Shown here piece after piece: positions 45,796-57,308 of a stretch of DNA of 64,000 nt. The position numbers and the translations under genes are program-made. The notes beneath the pieces were generated by a model, which saw only the letters and a list, made by a program, of their open reading frames with translations, did not search any database and was not told the DNA's origin. Origin of the DNA: Ilex aquifolium (taxonomy: Eukaryota; Streptophyta; Magnoliopsida; Aquifoliales; Aquifoliaceae); assembly GCA_951799425.1 (NCBI GenBank), contig OX637391.1, positions 18,524,551-18,588,550 on the forward strand, in the 5' to 3' direction. Positions within the stretch are counted from its first letter, which is position 1. Every line of letters begins with the position of its first letter.

Positions 45796-46785
45796 CCTTC
45801 ACAAATCTCCAAATTTAAATAAACATGAGTGACCCACTACCTAAAGCCCATATAAGGATATTCAGGTAAAAGACCCTTATATTGATAATTACTCCTAACA
45901 CTATAAATAAGGGTATGGGTAGAGGCTAAAGGAGGAGAAGCCAAGAAGGAAGCCAAGAGGAGAGAAGGAGGAGGAAAGATTAAGAAGCTCTGCCCAAGTC
46001 CATCTCAGGAGGAGAAGAAAGATCAACAGCGAAGCTCTATCGGAGTCTCCCTCCAACTGAAGTCTTTCAAGTCCATCTCTGAGGAGAAGAGCAAACCAAC
46101 AAAGTCCTTCTTCAAGATATTTAAATCATCTTCAAGTCATTCAACATAAAGATCGGTGAGAAGATCCAACAAAACCACTATCAAATCAAAGAACGAGAAC
46201 TACGTCAATTCGACCATCATCTTCAATAAATCCATCATATTAAAGTTCAAAGAATGAGAGCCACGTTAATCCGACTCCCATCTTCAACAAATCCATCAAA
46301 GCATCCCTAAATTGAAGATCAAAAATCACGCTGATCAGGCCCTCGTCTTCAATAAATCTATCAAAGCCATCATCAAATCGAGGATTGAGAAACATGTTGG
46401 TTAAGCTCTCATCTTCATCAAATTCGTCAAAGCCACCACGAAATCAAAGAACGAGAATCACGCCAATTCGACCCTCGTCATCATCAAACCACCGAGAATA
46501 AGAGGATTGTGCACGTCAGAGTCAACACCACTTTTCTATTCAAATCAACAATTGTAATTTGACATTATTTTGGGGTTAATATTACACACGAAATTTTTCG
46601 TTACAACTTTTCTTTTACTTGTTCCAACCAAGAACATGGTAGATAGAAATAGCGTAAATTATCACACTTCATCCGCGTTAGCTTCATATAGAAAGGTGGT
46701 CAAGAGAAATATTACAGTCAAGTGCTTCATAGCTTCTGATGGGAATTTTGCAATGGCACAAAGGTCCAAGGAGTGAACGACGTAA
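45796..46785 (+). other. LTR-like leader with TATA box and ~72-bp repeats
   Basis: TATAAATAAGGG lies at about 45,903. It is followed by a purine-rich leader and four to five decayed copies of a ~72-bp unit (tcttcaacaaatccatcaaag, near 46,220, 46,292, 46,356 and 46,430). It looks like an LTR or retroelement leader, but there is no partner copy in the window and I could not set borders or a TSD. Confidence 0.3.
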
Positions 46786-47162
46786 CTAATGAAGCTTGTA
46801 TGCAGTCAAGCAGGATGTGGTCGGGGATGGTGGTTCAGGGGTGAGTGGGATTAAGACCCATTTAAGACTTAAAGGAATTCTCTCTCCCCCTCTCGCCCTC
46901 TCTCTCTCTCTCTTCTGAAGGAAAGGATGTAATTGCTGCCATGGGTAAGGGGGGGGGGGATAGGATAAAATTGGCCATGGCTTAATGGTTGTAGTGCCGG
47001 TGGAACCTAGTGGTGGAGCCGGTGGGCGTGTGTTGAAGAGGTGGTGGCATATTGGGTTTTGAACATTGAATAGAGAGAGGTTAGTGGTAGGAGTGGAATC
47101 TCTAGGGACGAAGAGCAATATATGTACAAAAAATTGTGATGAAGATGGAGTCACTAATTAAA

Positions 47163-47335
47163 GGGAAATGCTATCTATCCCAAATTTGTAATCCAAATTT
47201 GCATCCCAAATGAAAGGGGACCGTTGGATGAATGGGTCCCATTTAAAAAAGTTGATGGAACCCACTCATCCAACGGTCCCCCTTCATTTGGGATGCAAAT
47301 TTGGGTTACACATTTGAGATACATAGTATTGCTCG
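47163..47335. mobile_element. MITE, 173 bp
   Basis: Inverted arms of about 70 bp (gcaaatttgggatgc types, ccaacggtcccc) fold on each other. The 8-bp duplication taattaaa is at 47,155-47,162 and 47,336-47,343, with a possible ninth mismatched base. Confidence 0.85.
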
Positions 47336-47343
47336 TAATTAAA

Positions 47344-48479
47344 TAGCATTTTAATTATCTTGAGTTGTTTGCATACATACAATACAATATCTGTGCATGA
47401 AGACCGAGAAGGAATTTGAATGTGTCTGTGTGTGTGAGAGAGAGAGAGGTGGCTAAGGGGGAAATTAATGGACATGTCAATGACGATTAGGGGTTTTCAC
47501 TGTTGGAGCAAGTGTCTTGAGAGCGATATATTATATATACAGACACACATTCACACATCAAAATTAATAAAAATAAAAGTTTAAATATTAAATTTAATGT
47601 AGAACAATATGACAAACTATTTAATTTTTAAATATATGTTTATTATAAGGTCCTAAATTGACAATTATAGTTTACAAATATCATTATAGTTTTACATGTA
47701 TCTTTAGGCATGAGTTGTTACTTTTTAAATAAAATTTTGAGTAATAATGAGTAAGCATATAAGTAAGTATGAGCATGAATTAGCCGAATTCGCGAATTAA
47801 AAATTTTAATCCGCAAATTTTTTAAAATGAAAACCCGAATTCGTGAGCGGAGCGTCGGCTGTTTACACGAATTATGTGACTAAGCATAAGACTAAGATAT
47901 GAAGAGGGGAGGTAGATATAAAAATGTAAAAATACCAGTAAAGATGAAAAGTTGTAAATTGTTATGCATAATTGCGAGGTAGTATAGATATTTTACAATT
48001 ATGGATATATTGAAATCCTAACTGATGGCGAGAAGAAGAGATAGATGGAGAAGTCATGACACCTCCTCAACATTAATAAAATTAATGTACAATATAATGA
48101 ACAACATTTACCTTTTATTTATTCACGTGGATGGTAATTTACATATATATTTAAGAGATATCATAGTGAATCAAAAACTTTTCAGATTTGTGCATATTTA
48201 GGCGTAGTGCAGATATATATATTTAAGAAGAAAAATAACTTACCATATAAGTGCTTCATACACATAATTATACTAAAATATACATTTCAAAAAATTAAAA
48301 TTGTGATTTACTTTTTAAGTTATCATATGCTTACCTATAAGATTAATTTGTGTTTTAGAGAAAAAGATAAATTGAGAGGGCGAGAAAAAAAAAAGTTTAA
48401 GTGCAAAATGCCCCTCCAACTTTGGGCGATTTTATAATTAACTCTTTCTCTATAATTATTGTGTAGACTTTAATTTTAA
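47344..48479. other. AT-rich region including copy A of a segmental duplication
   Basis: No gene. About 47,880-48,365 resembles 48,525-49,125 (shared phrases tatggatatattgaaatcct, agtcatgacacct, ttaagaagaaaaataactta). Confidence 0.6.
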
Positions 48480-48682
48480 CTAGGGGCAATTGTACACGAC
48501 ATCTCGTGCCTAATTACATAGGGCTGAGATATGGAGGGAGATAGATAGATATAAGAATTTAAAAATACAAATAAAGGTCGATGGAAAAGTATGGAAGGTT
48601 ATGGGTATTTCAGAGGCAACATAAATATTTCACAATGCAGACAAAACACCAGACCTTCTCTCCCATAAATTAATAGTATAGA
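48480..48682 (-). mobile_element. Tiny Helitron, 203 bp
   Basis: On the - strand it starts TCTATACTATTAATTTATGG at 48,682 after A, and ends ...CCCCTAG at 48,480 before T. A hairpin CACGA-GATG-TCGTG lies about 11 bases before the CTAG. These are the three Helitron hallmarks (TC start, hairpin plus CTRR end, A/T target). No coding capacity. Confidence 0.75.
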
Positions 48683-49125
48683 TAAAGCTCATTATTATGG
48701 ATATATTGAAATCCTACCTGGCGACGAGAAGAAGAAAGGATAGATAGAAAAGTCATGACACCTGCTCAACACATCATTAAAATTAATGAACAATATTTAT
48801 TTTTTATTTACTCATATGGATGGTAATTTGGATTTTTAAACGATATTTTTGGGTAAAATAGTAAACCACACATGGTATATTTAAAAACAGTATACATATA
48901 GATATTTAAGAAGAAAAATAACTTATCGTAAAAGCACTTTATACAAATAATTATACTAAAATAAAAAATAACTTAAATATATATTTTGAATAAATAAAAT
49001 TGGTTATGGGCAACAATCATTGAAACTTAGATAAAATAAGAGAGAATAAAGTCTCAAAATGATTGTGATTTACTTCTTAAGTTATCATACATATACCTAT
49101 AAGATTAATGTGTTTTTTTAGTATA
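48683..49125. repeat. Copy B of the segmental duplication
   Basis: Matches about 47,990-48,365 in direct orientation with indels. The matching region extends left into the Helitron, whose 5' terminus tagtatagata is also present in copy A at about 47,979-47,989. Confidence 0.65.
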
Positions 49126-49359
49126 ATTCATTTGGATCAAGTTATTAACCTATGCGGTTTTGAAAAGATGGATTCCTTGCTCTCCGCCCCTCTCTCTGTG
49201 ATGCTCTTTGATTGTTTTACTCTTTCCTCTACTTATTTTCTTCTTCACTGATTCCGCTACCTTTCTCTTACCCGTGCTCCCGACTTTTAGCTTTTCCTCA
49301 ACCCTAACGAATTTCTAAGAGCCATCTCTAACCATTCAATATGAACCCCACCACTACTG
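49126..49359 (+). other. C/T-rich leader upstream of the Athila insertion
   Basis: A pyrimidine-rich stretch ending atgaaccccaccactactg at the insertion point. Joined across the element it would read MNPTTTES followed by LPNKGF, so it looks like the start of the LINE-like ORF resumed at 60,690. Confidence 0.4.
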
Positions 49360-49364
49360 AATCC

Positions 49365-50892
49365 TGGTCTGACCTGAATTAAATCATATACCCAAATATA
49401 AGTGGTTAAATTATAGTATTTCTCGGTTTAAGTCCGAGGTCGAACCCACAAGGAGCTAATTGTTGGTATTTAAAACAGAACTAGGTAAAAATTGTCATGT
49501 GTGTGGTGTGCAATGAAATAGCTTGTGGTGTGAGCTTTAGAGTTATCAAATAAACACTTAACTAAAACTTTGGATAACAATAATAAAAATGTACTATTCA
49601 GTTCAGGGATCCAACATGCTTATGAAAATGCCAATTTACAATAATTAATTCTCATTTTACTGGAAAGTCAACCGGTAGATTTGATGTATACTGAACCATA
49701 TCACAACAACTGGTTAGGTTAGCCGGAAGGTCTATGTACCATGTAACAATCAAATAACCCTGGTAAACCCAAAGATGAACCATTCAAAAGGTTTACTCTA
49801 GCTACTCAATAGGCAATTTGATGATTCAATGATGATGTAGTTTCGGTTTATGCATTGAATCAAAAGCATTGGTATGACGAGATTTAAGTAGTCTAGAACC
49901 AATCTCTCGGCTGTTACATAAAGCCCAATTGCACGCATTATCGTACCATGCATGGAGTACGTAATAATTATAGATAGAATGGTATATAGAATTAAGCTCT
50001 GCTCGGTGTTCATAACTATGAGCATATTATAATAGTAACCATCCATCAATTAAGGGAGGTATAAATATTAACACATAAATAAAACATCGGCATTTCCATA
50101 ACTTAAACAATATCATACATGTATTCACCCTTCACCGAAGAGTATAAACGGACTACCCACGCCTCATTGCTATAGACGAGCAACAGGAGTGAGATGATCT
50201 CATTACAATCGAAAACCAAATACAACAAGTTTCTTCCCCGAGGAATAGCTAAAACACTACCACTCTTATTACCAGTTAGGGCACAAAAGTGGGAGAGGTT
50301 CAACCCTTCAAGTAGAAAGAATAAATAGAAATGTAGAAGTAGAGAAAATTTTGGTTGAGAAGTGATTAGGGTTGGGCTCCGCTCGATTTTTGACTAAAAA
50401 TCTTCCTAAAGTCTCCCTTTTTCTCTTTCTTTCCTTTCTTTCTCTCTTCCCTTGAACTAAACTGAACTCTGATGAATCTCTCTTAAAATTGGCTGGAACG
50501 AGCTATTTATAGGCACCAGAAGGAGGGGGTAAGGTGGCAGACACTCAGGCTGACCACTAGGAGACTTTTGTTGCTAAAATGGACCAATGGGAGAAGAGAG
50601 AGAAATAAAGCGGTTTAAGCACCGTCCAGACGCCACCACCACCGTTCGGATGGCAGCAATCCTATGGTTTTCCTAGCTTGGCAGCCTCCTTGTTTGACTT
50701 TGTTGACTTGTAATTACACTTGCCTCCATTGCTTTGTTTAACCTCTGCACTTTGATCCTCTTAAACTTCCGTATTTATGCTTGAAACCCTGCAAAATGTA
50801 CAAACTACCCATTAACCTTAATACTTTATACATTAATCATTTTTAGCCTAATTTATGCCCTAATTCATTTACTCACTATTTAGGGTTAATCA
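49365..50892 (-). repeat. Athila-like 3' LTR
   Basis: In coding sense it starts TGATTAACCC. TATAAATA is at 50,504-50,511 (- strand). The adjacent polypurine tract is 50,893-50,910 (+ strand catccccaccaacccaac). Confidence 0.92.
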
Positions 50893-50910
50893 CATCCCCA
50901 CCAACCCAAC

Positions 50911-52430
50911 ATTACTAGTCCCTAGTAATAAAACAAATAAAATAAAATCACTTTCGTAGATTTTACGATTGCATTTAACCTATGCAACTAGTGGACGAGT
51001 TTTGTCTCGTGAATGTTTCTATTGAAGATACCTACAAACTTCAATGGTTAGGATTACATAATTCAATTTTTTCATAGATAAAATTAAATCTCCATCCTAT
51101 TCTATTGCCAAGATACTTCATTTCCCTGATCATTATAAGAGTAATACATATTAGTTGTAACACTTCCATATATTTTCAGAAAAACTCGTGTGTGTGTTGG
51201 GATTTCTTTATTTCAAAAACACTTAAGAAATATCATAATCCTTCATTCTGTTGTACAAGAATTAGCCTCGATGTCAATCTTTTCTTGGAAATCACCCAGC
51301 AAAGACTACACTTCAAGTTTTAGTGACTATCACTTAAAAATTACATGTGATAAGAATATTGTTATCAAAGCAAAGTAATAACACATATAATATCCCAAAA
51401 GAAGGTTACTTGAACAAAGCTGGAATTTGACATAATCTCATGAGAGAATATTAACATTATATCAAACAACATTATCAACACTCTCCCTTTTTAATGAATA
51501 TGTGGAAATCATACATGTGTATGCTTTCTTGAATAAAAAAAAGACTTTATTAGGCTTATAACGTGGCCAAAAGGTATTGGGTTTAAAGAAACGACGTCAA
51601 AGGTATTCAAATAGCTATCATTTTCTTGATTAGTGTTGCACATATCCACCCCATTTTTTTCAAACTTTTACACATTGTATTTCCCATTTCTCCTTTTAAT
51701 CACATTTTTGCAATTCCTTGACTATTGTCTTTCTTTGCTTCCTTGCTTTTTCCTTTCCTTTTTACTTTCTTTCACTGATTCTTTTCTCTTTCTTTTTCTT
51801 TTCTCGAACCATAATCATCATTTTTCTCCCTTTTCTATATAATGCTTTCTTTAGGAAAGGGTGCAAGAAAATTATGTAGCAAGGGTAGGTCCATTTTTTT
51901 TTTTGTGGTCCAGAATTCACACACCTGCATAATTTTCAGTTACAATTTAAGGAAAAATGCTAACTATGTTATTCAATGAGTACTAATAAAAACAAATTTA
52001 ATGAGATTATTCAAAGAAATTTTACGCTGAATCAAAATTTTTGCTTGAGTAAATGTGAAAACACTCTCCAAGGAGGATTGACTCAAAATCTACATAAAAG
52101 GTTTACATCTCCACTATATATGTAAGCTTTATAAAAGATCGTAGTATTTCAAAAGGTTTTTAAAATAAGAAATTTTTACGTGCTCAGAATAATGAGTTTC
52201 TATGAAAATATAAAGATAGTGTACAAACAATATATGAAAATCCCGCGTAATCTGGTTAGGGTTATACCTACAAAGCATTAGAATGATAACATAATTCGTA
52301 TCGTGAATCATATGAAATAAGTATCCTAACACAATAACATTTAAACAAAATTACCAACTAACCAAATTAATTAAAACCAAATCAAAAATATTATCCAAGA
52401 CATCCAAACTAAAACAAAGTGCATAATTAA
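50911..52430 (-). other. Athila post-pol region, mostly non-coding
   Basis: AT-rich, with no long frame. By position this is the 3' untranslated part and the end of the lost third ORF. A plus-strand ORF at 51,633-51,842 is pyrimidine low-complexity sequence. Confidence 0.55.
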
Positions 52431-52439
52431 AAGTTTAGT

Positions 52440-52775
52440 AAGAGTAGAAGGAGCATAGAAAATTCAGAAACTCCGGTCACTAAGCTGACGGGCCACCACT
52501 GTACTACCCTCGAAGTAGCCTCAAGATTTCATTCTAGTTCTGTTCATAGCTAGCCATCCTTTGATCCAACTCAGTGATGTGAGTCTCTAATCCCAACAGA
52601 ATCTGGCGGTCAGTCCGATCATCAACATGAATATAAGGTTGCTCTTCTTGTTGATGGGGCTCCTCTGGTGGTTGAAGAGGCTCCTCGCCTTACTTGGCTT
52701 GATAAGGCTCTTGTTCTTACTCTTGGATCCATGAATTCTGAATTTCTTGCTCAATGTGAGATTTCAAGGATTTTT
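52440..52775 (-). pseudogene. Remnant of an extra ORF after Athila pol
   Basis: On the - strand one frame reads EIQNSWIQE, EEPLQPPEEPHQQEEQPYIH and LLGLETHITELDQRMASYEQ, then NEILRLLRG, with in-frame stops between. It is a Pro/Gln/Glu-rich linker followed by a heptad helix, like the C-terminal part of the third ORF of Athila elements (called env-like or putative plant transposon protein). Family resemblance is from memory. The N-terminal part is not recognisable. Confidence 0.5.
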
Positions 52776-53755
52776 TATCGGTAAAAACCTGTAAAAGGTT
52801 ATGGGTAAGTGTTTAATCGGAGTAGAATTGAAGAAAAACTAATGGGTGAAGCGAATCTGAAGAGAGAAGGTGAAAAATTATGTTGTTTTTTTGAATTTAT
52901 GTTGCGAGGGAGATGCTGGACAATTCTGTTCGGGAACTTGAGCTTTTATATTGGCCAGCACCGTCCGAATGGTGCTGATCCTCTGGAATTCACTTAAGCT
53001 TGCATTCATACAAATCCTAACATATTACACTAATTCACCCTATAGTTATATACATTCATACAAATCCTAAGATTATACATCTTTGATCATTTTAATTTTA
53101 ATCAGAATCTTCTAATTTGAGAACATTAGCGAACCGATTAATATCCTGTCGCACATATCTTGAAAGCATGAGACTGGAATAAGATGGTGTCTCAGAGTAA
53201 TCCTTACTCTGCCCATACTTAATCCAGTCAAGACGATCTAATGCTCAACCTAAAATTGGTACAGTACACTGATTATATTTTTTCACATGCATTAATCGAC
53301 CGCATTTTACACAACCACCAATTCGATTTGCTCATCGGCATTTGACAAATGAACTTTTTCCGCACAAAAGTTTTGCTTGACTGCCAAAAAATTCTACTTT
53401 TCTAACAACCTTTGCTTTTGCTATGATTAAAGAGTGTATATCTTTTGGAAAAATACGTAACATACCCAAACTAAACCAAAAAAGTTTTTCATCTATTTTT
53501 TTGAAAAAAATTTTGAAAAATTTTAACAAAATTTAGAAAAGACTCACAATCTGGTTTTTTAACGTCTGCTAGTCACAAAGACGAATATGGATTGTTCCCT
53601 CCCCCAAACCTAAATTTAACATTTTCCTCAGTGTATGGCATTATAAAGTAAAATTATAGACAATTGCTAATAAGATTTGAAAACGAGACAAATTCATAAT
53701 GTAAAACCCTAATCTGTAAAAGCAAAACAACAAACAGTTAGTACTACTATTTACA

Positions 53756-54850
53756 AGCAAACACTTATAAAGACTTTTCAAGGCACATATTCTGGTTTCA
53801 TTAACTGAATGGAATCCACTTTTGGAAAAAATCCATCATGATATGGCTTAAGCCTTTAACCATTCACTTTGAAAACATTTTCAGTTAATGGGTTTTCAAT
53901 TTCAATTGCTCCATGTTAAAAAACTTGTTTAACAATATAAGGGTCTGTCCATCTTGACCTTAACTTTCCAGAAAATAGGCGGAGCCTTGAATTATATAAT
54001 AGAACTTTTTGAGAGGGTACAAAGGATTTCCGCACAATGTTCTTATCATGAAAAAAAATTCATTCTAGATTTGACAATCTTTGCATTTTCATATGCTTCA
54101 TTTCTTAGTTCTTCCAATTGATTAATCTGAAGTTTGCAAGATGCACTTACTTTGTCAATATCAAAATTCATCATTTTGATTGTCCAGTGTGCTTGATATT
54201 CCAATTCCACAGACAAGTGACATGGTTACCATAAACTAGCCGATAAGGAGACATTCCCAAAATAGTTTTGTATGCAGTACAGTAAGCCCAAAGCGCATCA
54301 CTCAATCTTAAAAACCAATCTTTGGGATCTGTATTGACTTCTTTTCCAAAATATATTTTATCTCCCTATTGACCAATTCAACTTGTCCACTTGTCTGGGG
54401 ATGATAAGAGGCAGATATTTTGTGAAAAATCAAACATTTTTTTTATTAGCTTTTCAAAAATTTTATTACAAAAATGTGTTCCCCCATCACTGATCATGAC
54501 TCAAGGAATTCCAAATCTAGATAAAATATTTTCTTTTAAAAACTGATCACCGTGCGATGATTATTGTTTTGACAAGGAATTGCCTCTATCTATTTGGAAA
54601 CATAATCGACAGCAACCAAAATATACAGATGACCAAATGATGGGAGAAATGATCCCATAAAATCGATCCCCAACAATAAAAAATTTCAATGACCAAAATT
54701 GGGTTCAAAGACATCATGTTTATTTTTGAAATATTTCTCATTCTTTGACATCTATCACAATTTAGACAAAAAACATGTTCATTTTTAAAAAGGGTGGGCC
54801 AGTAAAATCCACACTGCAAAATTTTAGCAGCGGTTTTCTTTAAAGAAAAA
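53756..54850 (-). pseudogene. Athila integrase
   Basis: The zinc-binding part reads CGFYWPTLFKNEHVF and LNCDRCQRMRNISK (54,586-54,819). Further along come pieces of the core and the C-terminal segment [13 protein letters not shown] and GAIEIENPLTENVFKVNG ending near 53,756. Several frame changes and stops lie between. The first catalytic Asp region is out of frame (GSILWDHF for GIDFMGPF-like). Confidence 0.8.
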
Positions 54851-55099
54851 TGCCCTCCACAAGTTTCAGTATGACAAAATGAAATAACCAGATTGATTTT
54901 ATGATTAGGTTAACAACGTCTTATTATTTGATATTTTGTAGTACTTAAGCACATAGAGATCTTCCAAAAGAAATTACGTACCTCTCTTAAAAATTTCTTC
55001 TTGTCGGTCCAAGTATAATGAAAAATAATAGTACCTGTGGCTAAATAATTAGCTATATCTGTCTACCATGGTACTTCTGTTATTACAAATAATTGCTCA

Positions 55100-55600
55100 T
55101 TTGGAAAAGTTTCTTTGATTGGTATTGACACTTCTTTTGCATCATAATTCAGTCTTGAGAGATGATCAGCTGCCATATTTTCAACTCATTTCTTGCCTTT
55201 GATGATAAGATGAAATTCCTAAAGCAACAGTATCCATCGTAGAAGATGTGGTTTAACATTCTTCTTAGTAAGCAAATATTTCAAGGCTGCATGATCGGTA
55301 AACACAACAATTGAGGATCCAACTAAATATGAACGAAATTTATCTAAAACAAATACTATAGCAATCAATTATTTTTATGTGGTAGAATAATTCATCTGTA
55401 CGCCATTCAGAGTTTTGCTTTCATAGTAATCACATAGGGTTTTTTTTAATCTTTTCTTTGACCTAAAACAGCTCCTACTGCATAGTCACTAGCATCACAC
55501 ATTAATTCAAAAGGTAAAGACCAATCAGGAGGTTTGATAATTGGTGTAGAAATTAGCATGCCTTTAAGTTTATCAAATGTTGATTGGCATGCGTAATTCC
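55100..55600 (-). pseudogene. Athila RNase H
   Basis: The - strand reads PPDWSLPFELMCDASDYAVG, AVLGQRKD, SKTLNGVQMNYST and, further on, pieces equal to TDHAALKYLLTKK and the final ADHLSRL part, in several frames. The catalytic Asp of MCDAS is kept. Only one RNase H is present, as expected for Athila and unlike E1 and E2. Confidence 0.78.
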
Positions 55601-55616
55601 AATAAAATGGTAAATC

Positions 55617-56250
55617 CTAACATAGAAGATTACACATAAGTCTGGAAATTAAACTAAAATCTTTAATGAATCTTCTATAGAATCCTGCATGGCCTAGAAA
55701 GGATCGAACATCTTTTATAGTCTTAGGTGGAGAGAGATTGGTTATTAAATCATTTTTGGACTTGTCAACTTCAATTCCCTCTGCCAAAACTACATGTCCT
55801 AGAACAATGCCTGTGTGAGCATAAAATGACACTTTTCGCAATTCAAAACAAGATTTGTTTCCTAACATTGGGTAAGAATTTTTTCAAGGTTTTCTAAACA
55901 CAATTCAAACGAATAAAAACTTCCAAAAATCGCTCCACCATATCGCTAAACCTGCTCAACATACAACGTTGAAAAGTGGCTGGAGCATTATACAATCCAA
56001 ATGACATTCTTTTATAAGGAAATGTGCCAAAATGACATGTAAAAGTAGTTTTCTCCTGATCATCAATTGCTTTTTCAATCTGGTTATAGCCAAAATATCT
56101 GTCCCAAAAATAATAATATGCATGACCAGCTATTCTTTCCAAAACTTAGTCTAGGAATGGTAGGGAAAAATGATATTTTCTGGTGAGGGAATTCAATTTC
56201 TGATACTCAATACACATATGCCAACCAGTGACTGTGCGCATAGGGACTAA
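55617..56250 (-). pseudogene. Athila reverse transcriptase
   Basis: Pieces include YFGYNQIEKAIDDQEKTTFT, CHFGTFPYKRMSFGL, NAPATFQRCM and, in another frame, VLGHVVLAEGIEVDKSK, SFLGHAGFYRRFIKDFS. The YxDD motif is lost to a frame change after FLEVF. Typical gypsy RT order. Confidence 0.85.
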
Positions 56251-56495
56251 TTCATTTTTTTGGTTTCTCACGACCGTGACACTAGACTTTTTAGGCACTA
56301 CCTGTGAAAGACTGACTTATTTACTAGCAGATATATGATATATAATATTAGCGTCTAACGGTTTAAGTACTTCAGCTTGAACTATTTCTTTCAAATGGGG
56401 ATTTAATCTTCTTTGCGGCTGTCGGGATGGTTTAGAGTCTTCTTCCAAGTATATGCAATGAGTACAGAGAAGCGGACTTATACGCCTTATATCTG

Positions 56496-57300
56496 CTACT
56501 GTCCAGCCAATTGCACTTTGATGATTTTTTTTATAACTTCTATCAATTGCTTTTCTTGGACTTCTAACAATTTTGTAGATATTATCACTAGATGAGTTTC
56601 GTCCTCCCCCAAGAAGACATATTTCAAGTCAGCCGGGAGAGATTTCAACTCTGGTTTGAGAACTACAACACCAGACTCTACAAGCTTGGTTCCAGAAGAC
56701 AATAACTCTTCAAATTTTGGAATCCATGTTTCAATAGTTGACATATCTACATACTCAATATTATTTACAGACCCTAATGCATGTGACTCTTTCTTTATAC
56801 AAGCACTTTCAAACAGATTTTGAGTTAATGACTCAATGCAGTTTATTTCATGCAGTTCTTCTTCCTCTCTGGGCTGCTTAGCAATATCAAACACATTTAA
56901 TTCCAAAATTATATTCCCAAATGGAAGTTTCATAATTTCATTCGTACAATTAATCAATGCATTTGATGTAGCTAGGAATTGTCGCCCTAAAATGACAGGA
57001 ATTTGTGTAGAGACATGCAAGACTGGCTATGAATCCAAGACAATAAAATTCACTGGAAAATAAAACTTATCAACTTGAACAAGTAAATCCTCCACAAATC
57101 TACGTGGAATTTTCACAGAACGATTTGCCAACTGCAATGTGACATTAGTGGGTTTTAATTCACCAAATCCTAATTACACATAGGCAGAATATGGAAGTAA
57201 ATTAACACTGACTCCAAGATCAAACAGGGCTTGCTCAATCCTGAAGTTCCCAATTATGCATAAGACTGTAGGACTCCCAGGATCTTTTTACTTGAGAGGG
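56496..57300 (-). pseudogene. Athila protease C-terminal part and linker to RT
   Basis: The 174-aa frame starts in a protease-end motif (PVILGRQFLATSNALINC) and continues into the acidic linker with LKSLPADLKYVFLGEDETHL, matching the conserved LPPSLKYAYLG-type segment of Athila pol. The active-site half lies upstream at 57,020-57,250, with stops. Confidence 0.75.
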
Positions 57301-57308
57301 GCCTTATG

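Noticed and set aside
46786-47154. 122-aa ORF on the - strand
   Set aside because: Low-complexity Pro/Thr/Arg-rich sequence over a GA-rich repeat; no homologue recognised and no promoter signal.
51633-51842. 69-aa membrane-like ORF on the + strand
   Set aside because: Pyrimidine-rich low-complexity DNA in the Athila 3' region gives Phe/Leu/Ser runs by composition.
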